Positions 7,729 through 16,495 of a stretch of DNA of 64,000 nt are shown here, one piece after another. Under the pieces are notes generated by a model. It searched no databases, was not told where the DNA came from, and saw only the letters and a list, made by a program, of their open reading frames with translations. Every line of letters begins with the position of its first letter. Positions within the stretch are counted from its first letter, which is position 1. This DNA is from an uncultured Flavobacteriaceae bacterium (lineage in GTDB: Bacteria; Bacteroidota; Bacteroidia; Flavobacteriales; Flavobacteriaceae): positions 744,001 through 808,000 of the forward strand of contig CANLXN010000001.1 of assembly GCA_947495135.1 (NCBI GenBank), written 5' to 3'. The translations under genes and the position numbers were made by a program.

Positions 7729-8937
7729 TTAAGCTGAAATTTTCTTGGAAGCCCTTTTCAGATAAACCAATACAAGAATAGATAAGAAGCTACAAATAGA
7801 GAAGCCGATAAAGATAGGTAGCACAGAATGAGACGTATACCTTCCAATGAAGGTACTAATAGGCACCGCCATAAGCGTAGAAATAAAGCCCGTTATAGCG
7901 GCAGCAATCCCGGCGATATGTCCCACCGGCTCCATGGCCAATGCGCGCAAATTTCCGAAGATAAAACCAATACAAAAAAATTGTAACAGAAAGAATATTA
8001 GTACAATTTCTACCCTAGGATTACCCGAACCGTAGAAAAGAATGACATAGAGAAGCGAAATTGCGAAAAAGGAGTAGAGAAAGAAGCTCATCAATCTTTC
8101 CATACCGTATTTCATTACAAAACTACCATTTAGAAAAGTAGCGAGACCTATACCAATGGCTAGGCCTGCAAAAATATATGGAAACTGCTCTTTCAAACCA
8201 TATTGTACCTGAAAAATTTGCTGTGAGGCACTTAAATACACTAAAAATGAACCCACCACAAAGCCAGAAATTACAGTAAAGCCAATAGTTCGTTTTTGTC
8301 TCATTACTTGCTCAAACCCGTTTACAAATACAGTAGCCTGAAAAGGAATCCGTTTAGGAGGCAATAAGGTTTCTGGCTGTCGCCTCCAAAACCATGTTCC
8401 AACTAAAATTGCAAAAAGAATCTGAATGTAAAAGATACCTTCCCATGTATGAAATTCTAATACGAACTTCCCCAAAGCAGGCGCCACTATGGGCACTAAC
8501 AGAAATACCACCGTAACAAAGGACATGATGCGCGCCATATGGTCGCCACTGTACATATCCCGAATAATAGCAATGGCAATAGTTCGAGGAGCCGAAAGAC
8601 CAATACCTTGAAGAATACGTCCTATAATCATTATTTCAAGGCTCTCTGCATACACACAGATAAAACTGGAGGCGATAAAAGTAGCGAACCCCATGTATAC
8701 AATGGGTTTTCTGCCCATGGCATCGGATAAGGGACCAAATATGAGCGGTCCAACGCCTAATCCGAGAAATATCATGGTAATAATTAGCTGGTTGTCGACG
8801 ACTTCCTTGGTGCTAATTGCGATTCCGATGATATCGAGTGCGGGGAGAAGTGCGTCTATTGCCAAAGCCACAACCGACATGAGAAGTGCCATGAGTGCAA
8901 CAAATTCGAATTGGGAGGTTTTGGTAGGAATTGGCAT
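7729..8937 (-). CDS. MFS drug-resistance transporter, Bcr/CflA type
   Basis: The 402-aa protein has 12 predicted membrane helices and the MFS motif A in the first cytoplasmic loop, GPLSDAMGRKP, with the antiporter-type motif C region IVAPALGKF in helix 5. The opening helix, with ALIDALLPALDIIG-like sequence (VALAIDALLPALDIIGIA), and the arrangement match Bcr/CflA 14-kDa-insert-free exporters that expel bicyclomycin, chloramphenicol or related compounds by proton antiport. The gene stands alone, with 132 bp to the sigma gene downstream and about 120 bp to the next gene upstream on the same strand. The substrate cannot be told from sequence. Confidence 0.85.
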   Translation of the reverse strand: MPIPTKTSQFEFVALMALLMSVVALAIDALLPALDIIGIAISTKEVVDNQLIITMIFLGLGVGPLIFGPLSDAMGRKPIVYMGFATFIASSFICVYAESLEIMIIGRILQGIGLSAPRTIAIAIIRDMYSGDHMARIMSFVTVVFLLVPIVAPALGKFVLEFHTWEGIFYIQILFAILVGTWFWRRQPETLLPPKRIPFQATVFVNGFEQVMRQKRTIGFTVISGFVVGSFLVYLSASQQIFQVQYGLKEQFPYIFAGLAIGIGLATFLNGSFVMKYGMERLMSFFLYSFFAISLLYVILFYGSGNPRVEIVLIFFLLQFFCIGFIFGNLRALAMEPVGHIAGIAAAITGFISTLMAVPISTFIGRYTSHSVLPIFIGFSICSFLSILVLVYLKRASKKISA

Positions 8938-9055
8938 TGGGCAAAAATAACCTAATTAACCATCAAAAGGCACCTCTATTTATGAAAGAATCAAAAAAAA
9001 TCGCACCCAGTTAAGAATGCGATTTTGATCGTTTTTATAGGTGCGCAATCGGAGC

Positions 9056-9718
9056 TTATTTTTCTTTCAAAGTAATTACAACTACGCCATTTTCTCCTTT
9101 GTTTCCATAAGCTTCTATGGCAGATTCTCCTTTCAGAACAGAAACACTTTCAATTTCATTTGGCTTGAGGTTAGACATTTCTTCTGCTGAAATTACCTGC
9201 TCTCCAAACTTACTATTCATAATATATAATGGCTTGTCTTTTTGAGACTTAGATCCACTTATTTGAAATTTAACTTTATGCCCATCGTTGATATCTGTAA
9301 TCACCTTTAACGGTTTAAAATCTTTATCAACTCGCAGCTCTTTAAGCTTGGATTGTTGGGTTTGCGACAATTCGTTTTTGATTTTGATAAGCATTTGAAG
9401 ACGAATCATTTTCATTTGATTCTCTAAATCGGTTATCACTTTCATTTGTTCTAAAGTGGCAGACTCATCCACAGAGGATTGGGACAGCAATTTGTTTAAA
9501 TCGACCATTTCAGCATCGAGGTCCCATTTCACACTATTAAACTTAGAAATATGATTTTGATGAATCTTTTTAACGTCTTTTTGCTGCTCTTTGGTCAAAT
9601 CGATGGAAGATCTGTACTTCATTACCACATCGGCGGTAAACAGTTCGGATTGCAGTGGATCTTGCGCCAATAGTGAAGTGCAGATTAGGCTGAATAATAG
9701 GAAACTTAACTTTTTCAT
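9056..9718 (-). CDS. Spy/CpxP-like periplasmic protein with TonB-receptor-plug-like tail
   Basis: The 220-aa product has a signal peptide ending SLLAQ. Residues about 35-130 are helical with LTKEQQKDVKKIHQNHI and ELSQTQQSKLKELR, the LTxxQ-type repeats of Spy/CpxP periplasmic chaperones and metal sensors. The C-terminal 40 residues (IESVSVLKGESAIEAYGNKGENGVVVITLK) resemble the plug motif of TonB-dependent receptors, in which V-L-K-G-x-x-A-x-x-Y-G-x-x-G-x-N-G-V is typical. It is the last gene of the ECF sigma operon, 18 bp after the anti-sigma gene. A periplasmic sensor feeding the sigma/anti-sigma pair is a reasonable inference. Confidence 0.65.
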   Translation of the reverse strand: MKKLSFLLFSLICTSLLAQDPLQSELFTADVVMKYRSSIDLTKEQQKDVKKIHQNHISKFNSVKWDLDAEMVDLNKLLSQSSVDESATLEQMKVITDLENQMKMIRLQMLIKIKNELSQTQQSKLKELRVDKDFKPLKVITDINDGHKVKFQISGSKSQKDKPLYIMNSKFGEQVISAEEMSNLKPNEIESVSVLKGESAIEAYGNKGENGVVVITLKEK

Positions 9719-9736
9719 CTTTATGTGTTTTTATAA

Positions 9737-10075
9737 TTAGTCTTCAAATTCTTGAATTAATATATCGGAGGGCGATTTCCAGCTCGAGATGGAGGTCTCA
9801 TCCGAAAGAAAGTCGTCGGTAGTGTTGGATTCTTCTATGGTCATGGTAATTACAAGTGTTTCATCTTCGATAGAGGTGTTATGCGGTCCCCAGTCTATTC
9901 CGAAGAAGAGCAGGAGCGAGGCAGCCACTCCCAAAGGAAGTAGGTATCTCAAAACGGACCGTTTGGGTTTAGGCGGAGCTTCTGGAAGATTGAAAGACGG
10001 GATTTCCGCTTCTAATCGATCTGTTTCCTGCAGCCGTTCGAAAAATTCTTTAATATCGTTATCTTCTTGTTTCAT
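9737..10075 (-). CDS. Short membrane-anchored anti-sigma factor-like protein
   Basis: The 112-aa protein has an acidic cytoplasmic N-terminus (about 40 residues, MKQEDNDIKEFFERLQETD), one membrane helix (LRYLLPLGVAASLLLFFGI) and a periplasmic tail of about 45 residues. Its ATG overlaps the stop of the ECF sigma gene (ATGA), the usual arrangement for a cognate anti-sigma factor. There is no zinc-binding HxxxCxxC motif. The role is inferred from topology and position, not from a recognised anti-sigma domain. Confidence 0.65.
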   Translation of the reverse strand: MKQEDNDIKEFFERLQETDRLEAEIPSFNLPEAPPKPKRSVLRYLLPLGVAASLLLFFGIDWGPHNTSIEDETLVITMTIEESNTTDDFLSDETSISSWKSPSDILIQEFED

Positions 10076-10551
10076 ATTGCAACAGTTTGAATTAGTTTGC
10101 GCAAAGCCATTTTTCCACGCTCGTAATGCGTCCGTACGGTTCCTATGTGGAGTCCGGTCGTTTCGGCTATTGCTTTGAGGGTCATGTGATGATAAAAAGC
10201 AAGTAGTAAAATTTGCTGTTGCCGTTCTGGTAATTGGAGCAACATCTTTTTATAATTGGTTTCCTCTTTATAGACAATTGGCTCTTCTGCGATCTGGATC
10301 AATTCAAGCGAGTTAAACGGAGGTTGTTTTTTTATATAATCGATGGCCGTAAATCGAATGACCGAAAACAACCAGGTTTTAAAGGAGGATTGTTCTTTAA
10401 AGGTCGCTTTTCCCTCTACAATCTTTAGATACACCATTTGTAAGACGTCACTAGCGTCATCATGATTATATCCACAGCATTGAAGCGACCATAAGAAGGC
10501 ATCTTTGTGATGTTCTTTTAACAAGGCCTCAAGAGTGCTGTTTTTCCTCAT
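10072..10551 (-). CDS. ECF sigma factor
   Basis: This 159-aa sigma-70 family protein has region 2 (DAFLWSLQCCGYNHDDASDVLQMVYLKI... SSFKTWLFSVIRFTAIDYIK) and region 4 (LLQLPERQQQILLLAFYHHMTLKAIAETTGLHIGTVRTHYERGK). It is the first gene of a three-gene operon with an anti-sigma-like membrane protein and a Spy-like periplasmic protein. It is divergent from an S41-type peptidase gene; an 11-bp inverted repeat lies one copy in front of each gene. The family is certain; the signal and regulon are unknown. Confidence 0.9.
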   Translation of the reverse strand: MRKNSTLEALLKEHHKDAFLWSLQCCGYNHDDASDVLQMVYLKIVEGKATFKEQSSFKTWLFSVIRFTAIDYIKKQPPFNSLELIQIAEEPIVYKEETNYKKMLLQLPERQQQILLLAFYHHMTLKAIAETTGLHIGTVRTHYERGKMALRKLIQTVAI

Positions 10552-10622
10552 AGTTACTAGTTAGTCTATAAAATAGGTTGTTTATATGACACAAACGATA
10601 AAAAATTTCAAGACCAATAAAA

Positions 10623-10761
10623 AAACACCATTTTGATAAATGACTTCTGGGCTGGGATTTCTCATTCACAATTTCATATTCCAAACTCCTATATCACATT
10701 TCAAACACTTAAAATCGCACTTCAAAGGAAACTTCAAGTAGCAATGTAACAAATGGTGTTT
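10623..10761. promoter_or_regulatory. Paired inverted motif between ECF gene and S41 gene
   Basis: AAACACCATTT at 10623-10633 and its exact reverse complement AAATGGTGTTT at 10751-10761 face outward in front of the divergent ECF sigma and S41 peptidase genes. Each is followed downstream, in its gene's direction, by TTGTGTC with T/A-rich sequence. The pair may be regulator binding sites or promoter upstream elements. Confidence 0.35.
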
Positions 10762-10807
10762 CTTGTGTCTTATTATATCATAACAAATCAATCAAACTAA
10801 TAGCATC

Positions 10808-12472
10808 ATGAAAACATCTCTAATTCTATTTTATCGTACCACACTAAGCGTTTTACTACTTCTCATTTCTATCAACCTTTCAGCCCAAAACACCCTGTCG
10901 GCGTCTAACTGGCAGGAGGATTTAAGGTTTCTTCAAACCACTGTACATAAGGACTACCCATTTCTGTTTAAAAAGATTACTGCAGAAGAATGGGATGGGC
11001 AGGTGAATAAATTATACACTGAAATACCTAATCTGAAAGAGCATGAGATTAAAGTTGGGTTTTCTCGCATCGTTTCCTTATTTCAATACGGACATACACA
11101 AGTACCTTTTAGTGCAGTAACAAACAAACTCGTTCTTCCTGTAAATCTACATTGGTTTGGCGATGGCATTTTTATAGAAGGAGTACACAAAGACTATGCA
11201 GCCACGGTAGGAGCGAAGGTACTTGAAGTAGAAGGAGTACCGTTGGATACGGCGTTGAAAATGATTCGTCCAGTAGTTCCTGCTGAGAATGAACAATATT
11301 TTAAAGCATACGGACTCCGATTTTTAACCGCACCAACCGTATTGCACGCCCAAAAAGTGATCCCTGAATATAAAACGGCTATCACACTAACACTGGAAAA
11401 AGATGGAAGAAGATTTCAGCAAATATACGAGTCGGTTTCCTCTGAGAAAATTCCTTTGGTACGTGGTTTTATTTCGCCTAATGATGAATGGGTGAGTTCA
11501 AGAGACCAAAAAAGCACCCCTTACTATTTAAAACACATAGGTGAGAAGATGTATTATTTCGAATATCTAGAAGATGAAAAAACCGTCTATGCCAGACAAA
11601 GTAGAGTAAGGAATGAGGAAGATGAAAGTTTAGCATCTTTTTATGCACGACTTTTTGAATTTATAGACACCCATGATGTAGAACGCCTGGTATACGATGT
11701 AAGACTAAATGGTGGAGGGAATAACTTTTTAAACAAGCCATTAATTACAGGGATTATAGAAACCAAAAAGATCAACCAAAAAGGAAAACTCTTCGTAATT
11801 CTTGGAAAACGTACCTTCTCTGCTTGTCAAAACATGGTGAACGAACTGGACAATTACACCAACGCTGTTTTTCTAGGCGAACCTACTGCAGAAAATATAA
11901 ACTTTTATGGCGACACCAGACCCGTAACTATGCCAAACTCTAAGCTAACTGCATATCTCTCCTGGGCGTGGTGGCAAAACAAGGCTCCATGGGAAAATGC
12001 AGATTGGTTGGCGCCCGATATGCTCGTGAAACCAACTTTTGAAGAATATGCGAACAATGAGGACCCTGTATTGGAAGCTGCACTAAATTTCGATTCGACC
12101 AATTTCATCGTAAGTCCGATGGATTATTTAACCGAATTATTTGTAAAACAAGACTTCGAATTACTGGAAACCACTTTAAAAGGCATGGTTAAAGACGAGC
12201 GCTACGGAGGAATAGATTTTCCAGGTCAATTAAACCGAATTGCAGCCATGCTAGGTGGTCGAGGAGATTATCAGGGAGCCAACTACTTAAGAGAACTGCA
12301 CACACGCGTGTATCCGGAAGATGCGGCAGCTTGGAATAATTTAGCCGACTTAAAACTAGCTTCAAAAGAGATAGAAAAAGCGAAGGAATGTTTGCAAAAA
12401 GCAATCGCGCTCGATGGCAACGGACCAGAAGGAGAGAAGGCTAGAAAAGTCTTGGATAAAATTGAGAACTAA
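10808..12472 (+). CDS. Secreted S41-type peptidase with C-terminal TPR
   Basis: The 554-aa protein has a signal peptide ending NLSAQ (about residue 27), an N-terminal helical bundle (LRFLQTTVHKDYPFLFKKITAEEW), a PDZ-like segment around VGAKVLEVEGVPLDTALKMI, and the S41 catalytic core: DVRLNGGGNN (oxyanion/strand motif) and GKRTFSACQNMVNELD, where the Ser of TFSA is the expected nucleophile. The last 70 residues form a tetratricopeptide hairpin (AAWNNLADLKLASKEIEKAKECLQKAIALD). S41 tail-specific peptidases cleave C-termini; many extracytoplasmic Bacteroidota members have unknown substrates. It is divergent from the ECF operon. Confidence 0.8.
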   Translation: MKTSLILFYRTTLSVLLLLISINLSAQNTLSASNWQEDLRFLQTTVHKDYPFLFKKITAEEWDGQVNKLYTEIPNLKEHEIKVGFSRIVSLFQYGHTQVPFSAVTNKLVLPVNLHWFGDGIFIEGVHKDYAATVGAKVLEVEGVPLDTALKMIRPVVPAENEQYFKAYGLRFLTAPTVLHAQKVIPEYKTAITLTLEKDGRRFQQIYESVSSEKIPLVRGFISPNDEWVSSRDQKSTPYYLKHIGEKMYYFEYLEDEKTVYARQSRVRNEEDESLASFYARLFEFIDTHDVERLVYDVRLNGGGNNFLNKPLITGIIETKKINQKGKLFVILGKRTFSACQNMVNELDNYTNAVFLGEPTAENINFYGDTRPVTMPNSKLTAYLSWAWWQNKAPWENADWLAPDMLVKPTFEEYANNEDPVLEAALNFDSTNFIVSPMDYLTELFVKQDFELLETTLKGMVKDERYGGIDFPGQLNRIAAMLGGRGDYQGANYLRELHTRVYPEDAAAWNNLADLKLASKEIEKAKECLQKAIALDGNGPEGEKARKVLDKIEN

Positions 12473-12493
12473 CTAAAACTGTACTTAAATATA

Positions 12494-12580
12494 AACCCAC
12501 AAAATCTGTTAAAGACTTTGTGGGTTATTAGTCTACAAATATGATTAAAATACGAGACCCCTTTTAAAAGTAGTCTCGTA
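12494..12580. terminator. Two successive hairpins between convergent genes
   Basis: AACCCACAAA...TTTGTGGGTT (12494-12526, 10-bp stem) and TACGAGAC...GTCTCGTA (12551-12580, 8-bp stem) lie between the S41 gene and the converging 139-aa gene. Neither has a long T-tract, so termination strength is uncertain. Confidence 0.55.
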
Positions 12581-12603
12581 CGTCAAAGTATTTGCGATCA
12601 TGA

Positions 12604-13023
12604 TCACACACCAGCTAAAATCGCCTCCAACCAGCACCTTGCTAAAACATTGTCGCTACACTCCTGATAATCACCACTACTTATACTACAAAGAACCAAA
12701 CCCTCGAAAAGGCAGTCTGAAAAATTGTTAGCATTGGAAATAGAAGTATTAGAAATCCCTACATTGGAAATCTTTAATTCTTCAAATTTTATTCGCCCCT
12801 CGGCGGTTGTAATTACGCTCGTCGTAACATAGGAGTCTATTTCCTCAATATATGAGCAAGACGTGACCTTAGTACCGTTCGTAATATCTGAAGAGCTTGC
12901 ACAATATTCTTCTGGTATTTCTAGGTAAATGACTTCTTTTTCCGTTTCAGTAGATGCTTGAAGACTAAAAGTGGTCGTGCACGTAATGATTAGGCACATT
13001 AAGATTAATTTCATTGTTTTCAT
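12604..13023 (-). CDS. Small secreted cysteine-containing protein, unknown
   Basis: The 139-aa product has a signal peptide (cleavage probably after SLQA, about residue 24). The mature part has six cysteines (EYC, TSC, SDC, VLC, QEC, ARC), an even number that could form three disulfides in the periplasm or outside. I do not recognise a domain. The C-terminal cluster DCLFEGLVLCSISSGDYQECSDNVLARCW is the most structured-looking part. It is monocistronic with 231 bp of free sequence upstream. Confidence 0.6.
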   Translation of the reverse strand: MKTMKLILMCLIITCTTTFSLQASTETEKEVIYLEIPEEYCASSSDITNGTKVTSCSYIEEIDSYVTTSVITTAEGRIKFEELKISNVGISNTSISNANNFSDCLFEGLVLCSISSGDYQECSDNVLARCWLEAILAGV

Positions 13024-13254
13024 AATAAAAAATTTTAAGATTAATAACTGTATTAAATCGATTTAACACTTACAAGTTATGAGTGGTTAAATTGATTTTG
13101 GAAATTTCCGATAAGCATTTACTAGGCAAGAAGTACCATGGTGTACAGTGGCACGACCTTAAAGCTAACCTTCAGAAAATCAGACGGGTTTTAAAAATGA
13201 TTTTTATGTAGAAAGGAATTCCAATGAAGTAATAGAAAAAGTAATGTGAAGTGA

Positions 13255-13842
13255 CTATTTTTCGAAATCCAAGTTTTGAGCTTGTGGATATTCTTTTCTT
13301 CCAGTGCCACGATCGTCCATATCAGATAAGACCTCAATGGTAAGACCGTCGAACCACAGGGTGCCATTTCCTCTTACCAAAGCACCAAAATTGAGTGAAG
13401 TGGCAGAGCTTGGAACATTAAGGTCTATTTCATATTTAGTCCAATCTGTAGTTCCCTTAATCGCCCGATTGCTCATATTGTCAAAGCTTAATACTCGGTT
13501 CCGGTTGTCATCATCAATTCTTCCCCAAAGGCCAGACCACTTTTTAACGTCTTTGGTCTTTACGTATCCAGAAAGGCGAATTCTTTTTCCTCGATATTCT
13601 TCTGCCGAACATTTTTGCATAATGGTTCCAAAACCTTTGGTTCGTTTGTCTTTGGAAGAAATCATAGCAGATGCGTTCCCGGTATTAAATACCTCAGTAT
13701 CTAGCGTCATTTCATATCCGTTGGGATTACTACCTGCTTTAAACCATCCGTCGGGTAGATTAGTGTCTGATGTGGTAAATGACACCATAATTAGGAAGAG
13801 TAAGAATAAGGCAGATTTGTTTAGAAAAGTTTTCATAGTCAT
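13255..13842 (-). CDS. Secreted jelly-roll (carbohydrate-binding-module-like) protein
   Basis: The 195-aa product has an N-terminal signal helix (ALFLLFLIMVSFTTS) and one beta-sandwich domain: LPDGWFKAGSNPNGYEMTLD, GNASAMISS, GFGTIMQKCSAEEYRGKRIRLSGYVKT, WTKYEIDLNVPSSATSLNFGALVRGNGTLWFDGL. The pattern (G-K-R-I-R-L-S-G-Y-V, then W-x-x-Y, then L-W-F-D) is that of CBM4/9- or galactose-binding-type jelly rolls often found as the N-terminal domain of flavobacterial secreted enzymes; here it stands alone. Two starts are possible (13842 or ATG at 13836). It may bind a glycan; there is no catalytic domain. Confidence 0.65.
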   Translation of the reverse strand: MTMKTFLNKSALFLLFLIMVSFTTSDTNLPDGWFKAGSNPNGYEMTLDTEVFNTGNASAMISSKDKRTKGFGTIMQKCSAEEYRGKRIRLSGYVKTKDVKKWSGLWGRIDDDNRNRVLSFDNMSNRAIKGTTDWTKYEIDLNVPSSATSLNFGALVRGNGTLWFDGLTIEVLSDMDDRGTGRKEYPQAQNLDFEK

Positions 13843-14146
13843 TTGTTTTTAATTAGTAGTTAATTTTTATAGATACGCTAACTTAAATGATCAAAGAAGG
13901 GTAGGAGTCTAAGGAAATCACAATTGTATTTTTTTTAGGAACAGATGATAAATTCTGTTAAGGAAATTAAATGTTATAATTAATTGCATTGGTTATTGAA
14001 AATTGGACATTGAATATTCAACACTGTTATGGGGGTTAACCACTGAAAAAATAGGGGGAAAAGCTTATAGGTTATGAATAAGAAAGTGCTTAAATTGCTT
14101 ACATACAATTAATTACGAGTGACCAAAACCTATAAAACTACCAATA
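13843..14146. other. Divergent intergenic region, 304 bp
   Basis: This gap lies between the jelly-roll gene (minus) and the coiled-coil membrane protein gene (plus). It is AT-rich, with a short run of ATTGAA-like words (around 13995-14020) similar to the tandem repeat at 16314. I see no gene and no clear promoter. Confidence 0.5.
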
Positions 14147-14605
14147 ATGACAACTTCAGATAATTCAGCCTCCACCAAAAAAGGCTCCAGTTTTCCTTAC
14201 AAAACCTTGATTTGGGCAGCTTTGGCCCTGATAGCCATGTTCTTGTTCAAAGGAGAGCTCAAAGGATTGCTAGAACGCGCCGATGAAGTAGCAATTTTCG
14301 GAATAGAATTGAAAGTAGAAAAAGAACAAGCTTTGAAATTAGAGACTGCAATTAAGTCGTATAAAGATAAGATGGCCGATTTCAATGATCAGATTGCTAT
14401 GCAGCAAGAGCGTATTGCAAGCCTAGAGAATTTGAAGAATCAATTAGAAGACGATATTGCGAACTGCCCGAGTGCAAAGGCAAATGCCGAACTTCTAAAT
14501 TTGGAGGTGGGAAAAATATTTAAGGCAAATACAGAATTAAAGCAGAAAACTGAAGTACTAAAGAACACAACCATTCTTAAGCGTAGAAACTTAAATATCA
14601 ACTAA
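14147..14605 (+). CDS. Single-span membrane protein with cytoplasmic or periplasmic coiled coil
   Basis: The 152-aa protein has one membrane helix (residues about 19-37, LIWAALALIAMFLFKG), then a short beta-like segment (LLERADEVAIFGIELKVEK) and a long coiled coil (residues 65-140, heptads through YKDKMADFNDQIAMQQERIASLENLKNQLEDDI). There is no signal peptide or enzymatic motif. It is 57 bp upstream of the S41 lipoprotein gene on the same strand and could be co-transcribed with it. The family is not recognised. Confidence 0.6.
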   Translation: MTTSDNSASTKKGSSFPYKTLIWAALALIAMFLFKGELKGLLERADEVAIFGIELKVEKEQALKLETAIKSYKDKMADFNDQIAMQQERIASLENLKNQLEDDIANCPSAKANAELLNLEVGKIFKANTELKQKTEVLKNTTILKRRNLNIN

Positions 14606-14662
14606 TTTAACGGGCATTATAAATTTTATATAACTGAAAATTTCAACTAAAAACTACTTCAG

Positions 14663-16192
14663 ATGAACAAACCATATTTATTAATCGGGATCGTATTTTG
14701 TAGTTTTCTATGGAGTTGTGAAGATCCGCCAGTAGTTATAGAGGACAAGGCACCCACCATAACAGTAGGAGAGGCTACAGCCGATATAGATGAATTTAAA
14801 AAGCTTTTGGACGACCATTCTTCTTATGTTCAGCTTTCTACCTATGACTATGTAGCTGCGCTCACTGCTTTAAAAACAAAAATCATTACGGCTGGGGAGC
14901 CTGTTCGGGTAACTACGCTGTCTAAGGATTTGGGTATCATTTTGGCCGAAGTAGGAGATAGGCACTCCCATGTGAAATATGATGATCTTTCCGATATCGA
15001 TTTTCCGTTGATTAAAAAACGATTTCCGGTTACCATCACCTCATTGCTAGGAGCTGTAGTCGCTTTGAAGAAAGGAGATGAAGACGGGGAATACAGTAAA
15101 ATAGATCCTATTTACTACAAGATAAAGGCCATAAACGATGTGCCAGCGTTGGATTTTCTGGCAAAGTATGCGTATAGACCAAAGAAAGCGCCAGAAACGG
15201 CCAAACTCACCAGAAGCATTTGGGATATTCGACGATTGGGAGAGCGAATGTATTTACATGAAGAGTTTAGTGAGACGGAATTAAAAATAACCTATGAAGG
15301 TGGTGGAGAAACGAAAGATGTAGTCTATCCCTTAACCGATGACACCAAGACCTATTATTCTAAAGTAAAGGAGAGCATGCGAAATTTGAGAGATTCGATT
15401 GAAGATGATAAGGATTTTTCAGGCATTTTTAGTTTGTTGGGTGGGGACGTAGCCTATGTACGCATTCCTAAGATGTACGATTATGACGATGTTCCTGGCC
15501 TAGAAGCGAGAATAGCGGAGATGCTAGCGGTGGACATCAAAGACACGCGGGCCATGATTATCGATTTGCGCTACAATACAGGTGGAACGCGTGATATAAT
15601 TGCCAGTTTTGCGCCTTATCTGGTGCAAACATACGAATCGCCATGGGTAGCCAATGTTGCTCATTTGCGTTCTGAAACCACTGCACCCATCCCCATAGGA
15701 AGTCTAACTTCTAGACTACTGCATCCAAGAGATTCGGATAAGTTCACGGATGATGACAGAGATGCCATAGACGAGTTTGCAGAGGGTTTTGCGCCTGTAA
15801 GAGCTGTTCCAGCAGGTAAATTTCGCGGACCCTATTATATGGTATTCAATGCCAATAGAACACCCTACGAAGGAGATGTATATGTATTAGTAAACGATGA
15901 AACCTTTAGCGCAGCCTCGGTATTTGCAGCAGCTTTCGCCGATTTAAAAGATGTGACCATTGTTGGAATGACCACAGATGGTTCCAGCGGAAATTCTAAG
16001 ACCTGGGATTTAAGTCATTCAGATATAGAAGTTAAATTATCGACCATGGTTTCTTATCAGCGTAACGGAAAAACCTTGGATGGGAATGGCACCGTCCCAA
16101 CGATAAAATACAAACGAGATATGAAATACATATTAGGAGATTTCGACATGTTTATGGTGAAGTTGTCTGGTCATATTGGGATACCGTTGTAA
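14663..16192 (+). CDS. S41-family peptidase lipoprotein
   Basis: The 509-aa protein has a lipobox (LWSC, Cys19). After an N-terminal helical domain with GDRHSHVKYDD (the conserved D-x-H-[ST]-x-[FV] segment of S41 proteins) and a PDZ-like middle, the catalytic domain has AMIIDLRYNTGGTRD and VLVNDETFSAASVFAAAFAD, in which the Ser of TFSAAS is the nucleophile, and GTVPTIKYKRD near the end. It should act in the periplasm or at the cell surface. It resembles the peptidase at 10808 only in domain type. The upstream coiled-coil gene is 57 bp away. Confidence 0.85.
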   Translation: MNKPYLLIGIVFCSFLWSCEDPPVVIEDKAPTITVGEATADIDEFKKLLDDHSSYVQLSTYDYVAALTALKTKIITAGEPVRVTTLSKDLGIILAEVGDRHSHVKYDDLSDIDFPLIKKRFPVTITSLLGAVVALKKGDEDGEYSKIDPIYYKIKAINDVPALDFLAKYAYRPKKAPETAKLTRSIWDIRRLGERMYLHEEFSETELKITYEGGGETKDVVYPLTDDTKTYYSKVKESMRNLRDSIEDDKDFSGIFSLLGGDVAYVRIPKMYDYDDVPGLEARIAEMLAVDIKDTRAMIIDLRYNTGGTRDIIASFAPYLVQTYESPWVANVAHLRSETTAPIPIGSLTSRLLHPRDSDKFTDDDRDAIDEFAEGFAPVRAVPAGKFRGPYYMVFNANRTPYEGDVYVLVNDETFSAASVFAAAFADLKDVTIVGMTTDGSSGNSKTWDLSHSDIEVKLSTMVSYQRNGKTLDGNGTVPTIKYKRDMKYILGDFDMFMVKLSGHIGIPL

Positions 16193-16495
16193 TGAATTTT
16201 TTTAATGGTTGATGGTTGATTGTTGTTAGTTGGTTTGATCGTGATTTGGGATCGGAGAACGGAGGTTGGGGTACTGGAAATTAAGCCATAGAATAAAAGA
16301 AGAGAGAAGAGCCACATTGAGCATTGAGCATTGAGTATTGAGTATTGAAAGTATGCCTAAATACTAACCAAATGACAAAATCAAACATTCCAATCGTTGT
16401 TCTGTTTTGTAATTGGTTGTTGAGTTGCAAAAACGCCCCAACAGACTGTTAATGTTATTGATTTTTTCCGATATACATAGTATCTTGAAGGGGTT
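16193..16495. repeat. Intergenic region with a 7-bp tandem repeat
   Basis: The 303-bp gap holds five tandem copies of a 7-mer (ACATTGA, GCATTGA twice, GTATTGA twice) at 16314-16348, preceded by low-complexity GATGGTTGATTG-like sequence. The repeat is not in a coding frame. A C-rich/T-rich stretch follows, then the DUF4251 gene start. Nothing else is visible. Confidence 0.7.

Noticed and set aside
9789-10178. 129-aa plus-strand ORF
   Set aside because: Antisense shadow of the anti-sigma and ECF genes, both of which have recognisable features.
13304-13852. 182-aa plus-strand ORF
   Set aside because: Antisense shadow of the jelly-roll protein, which has a proper signal peptide.
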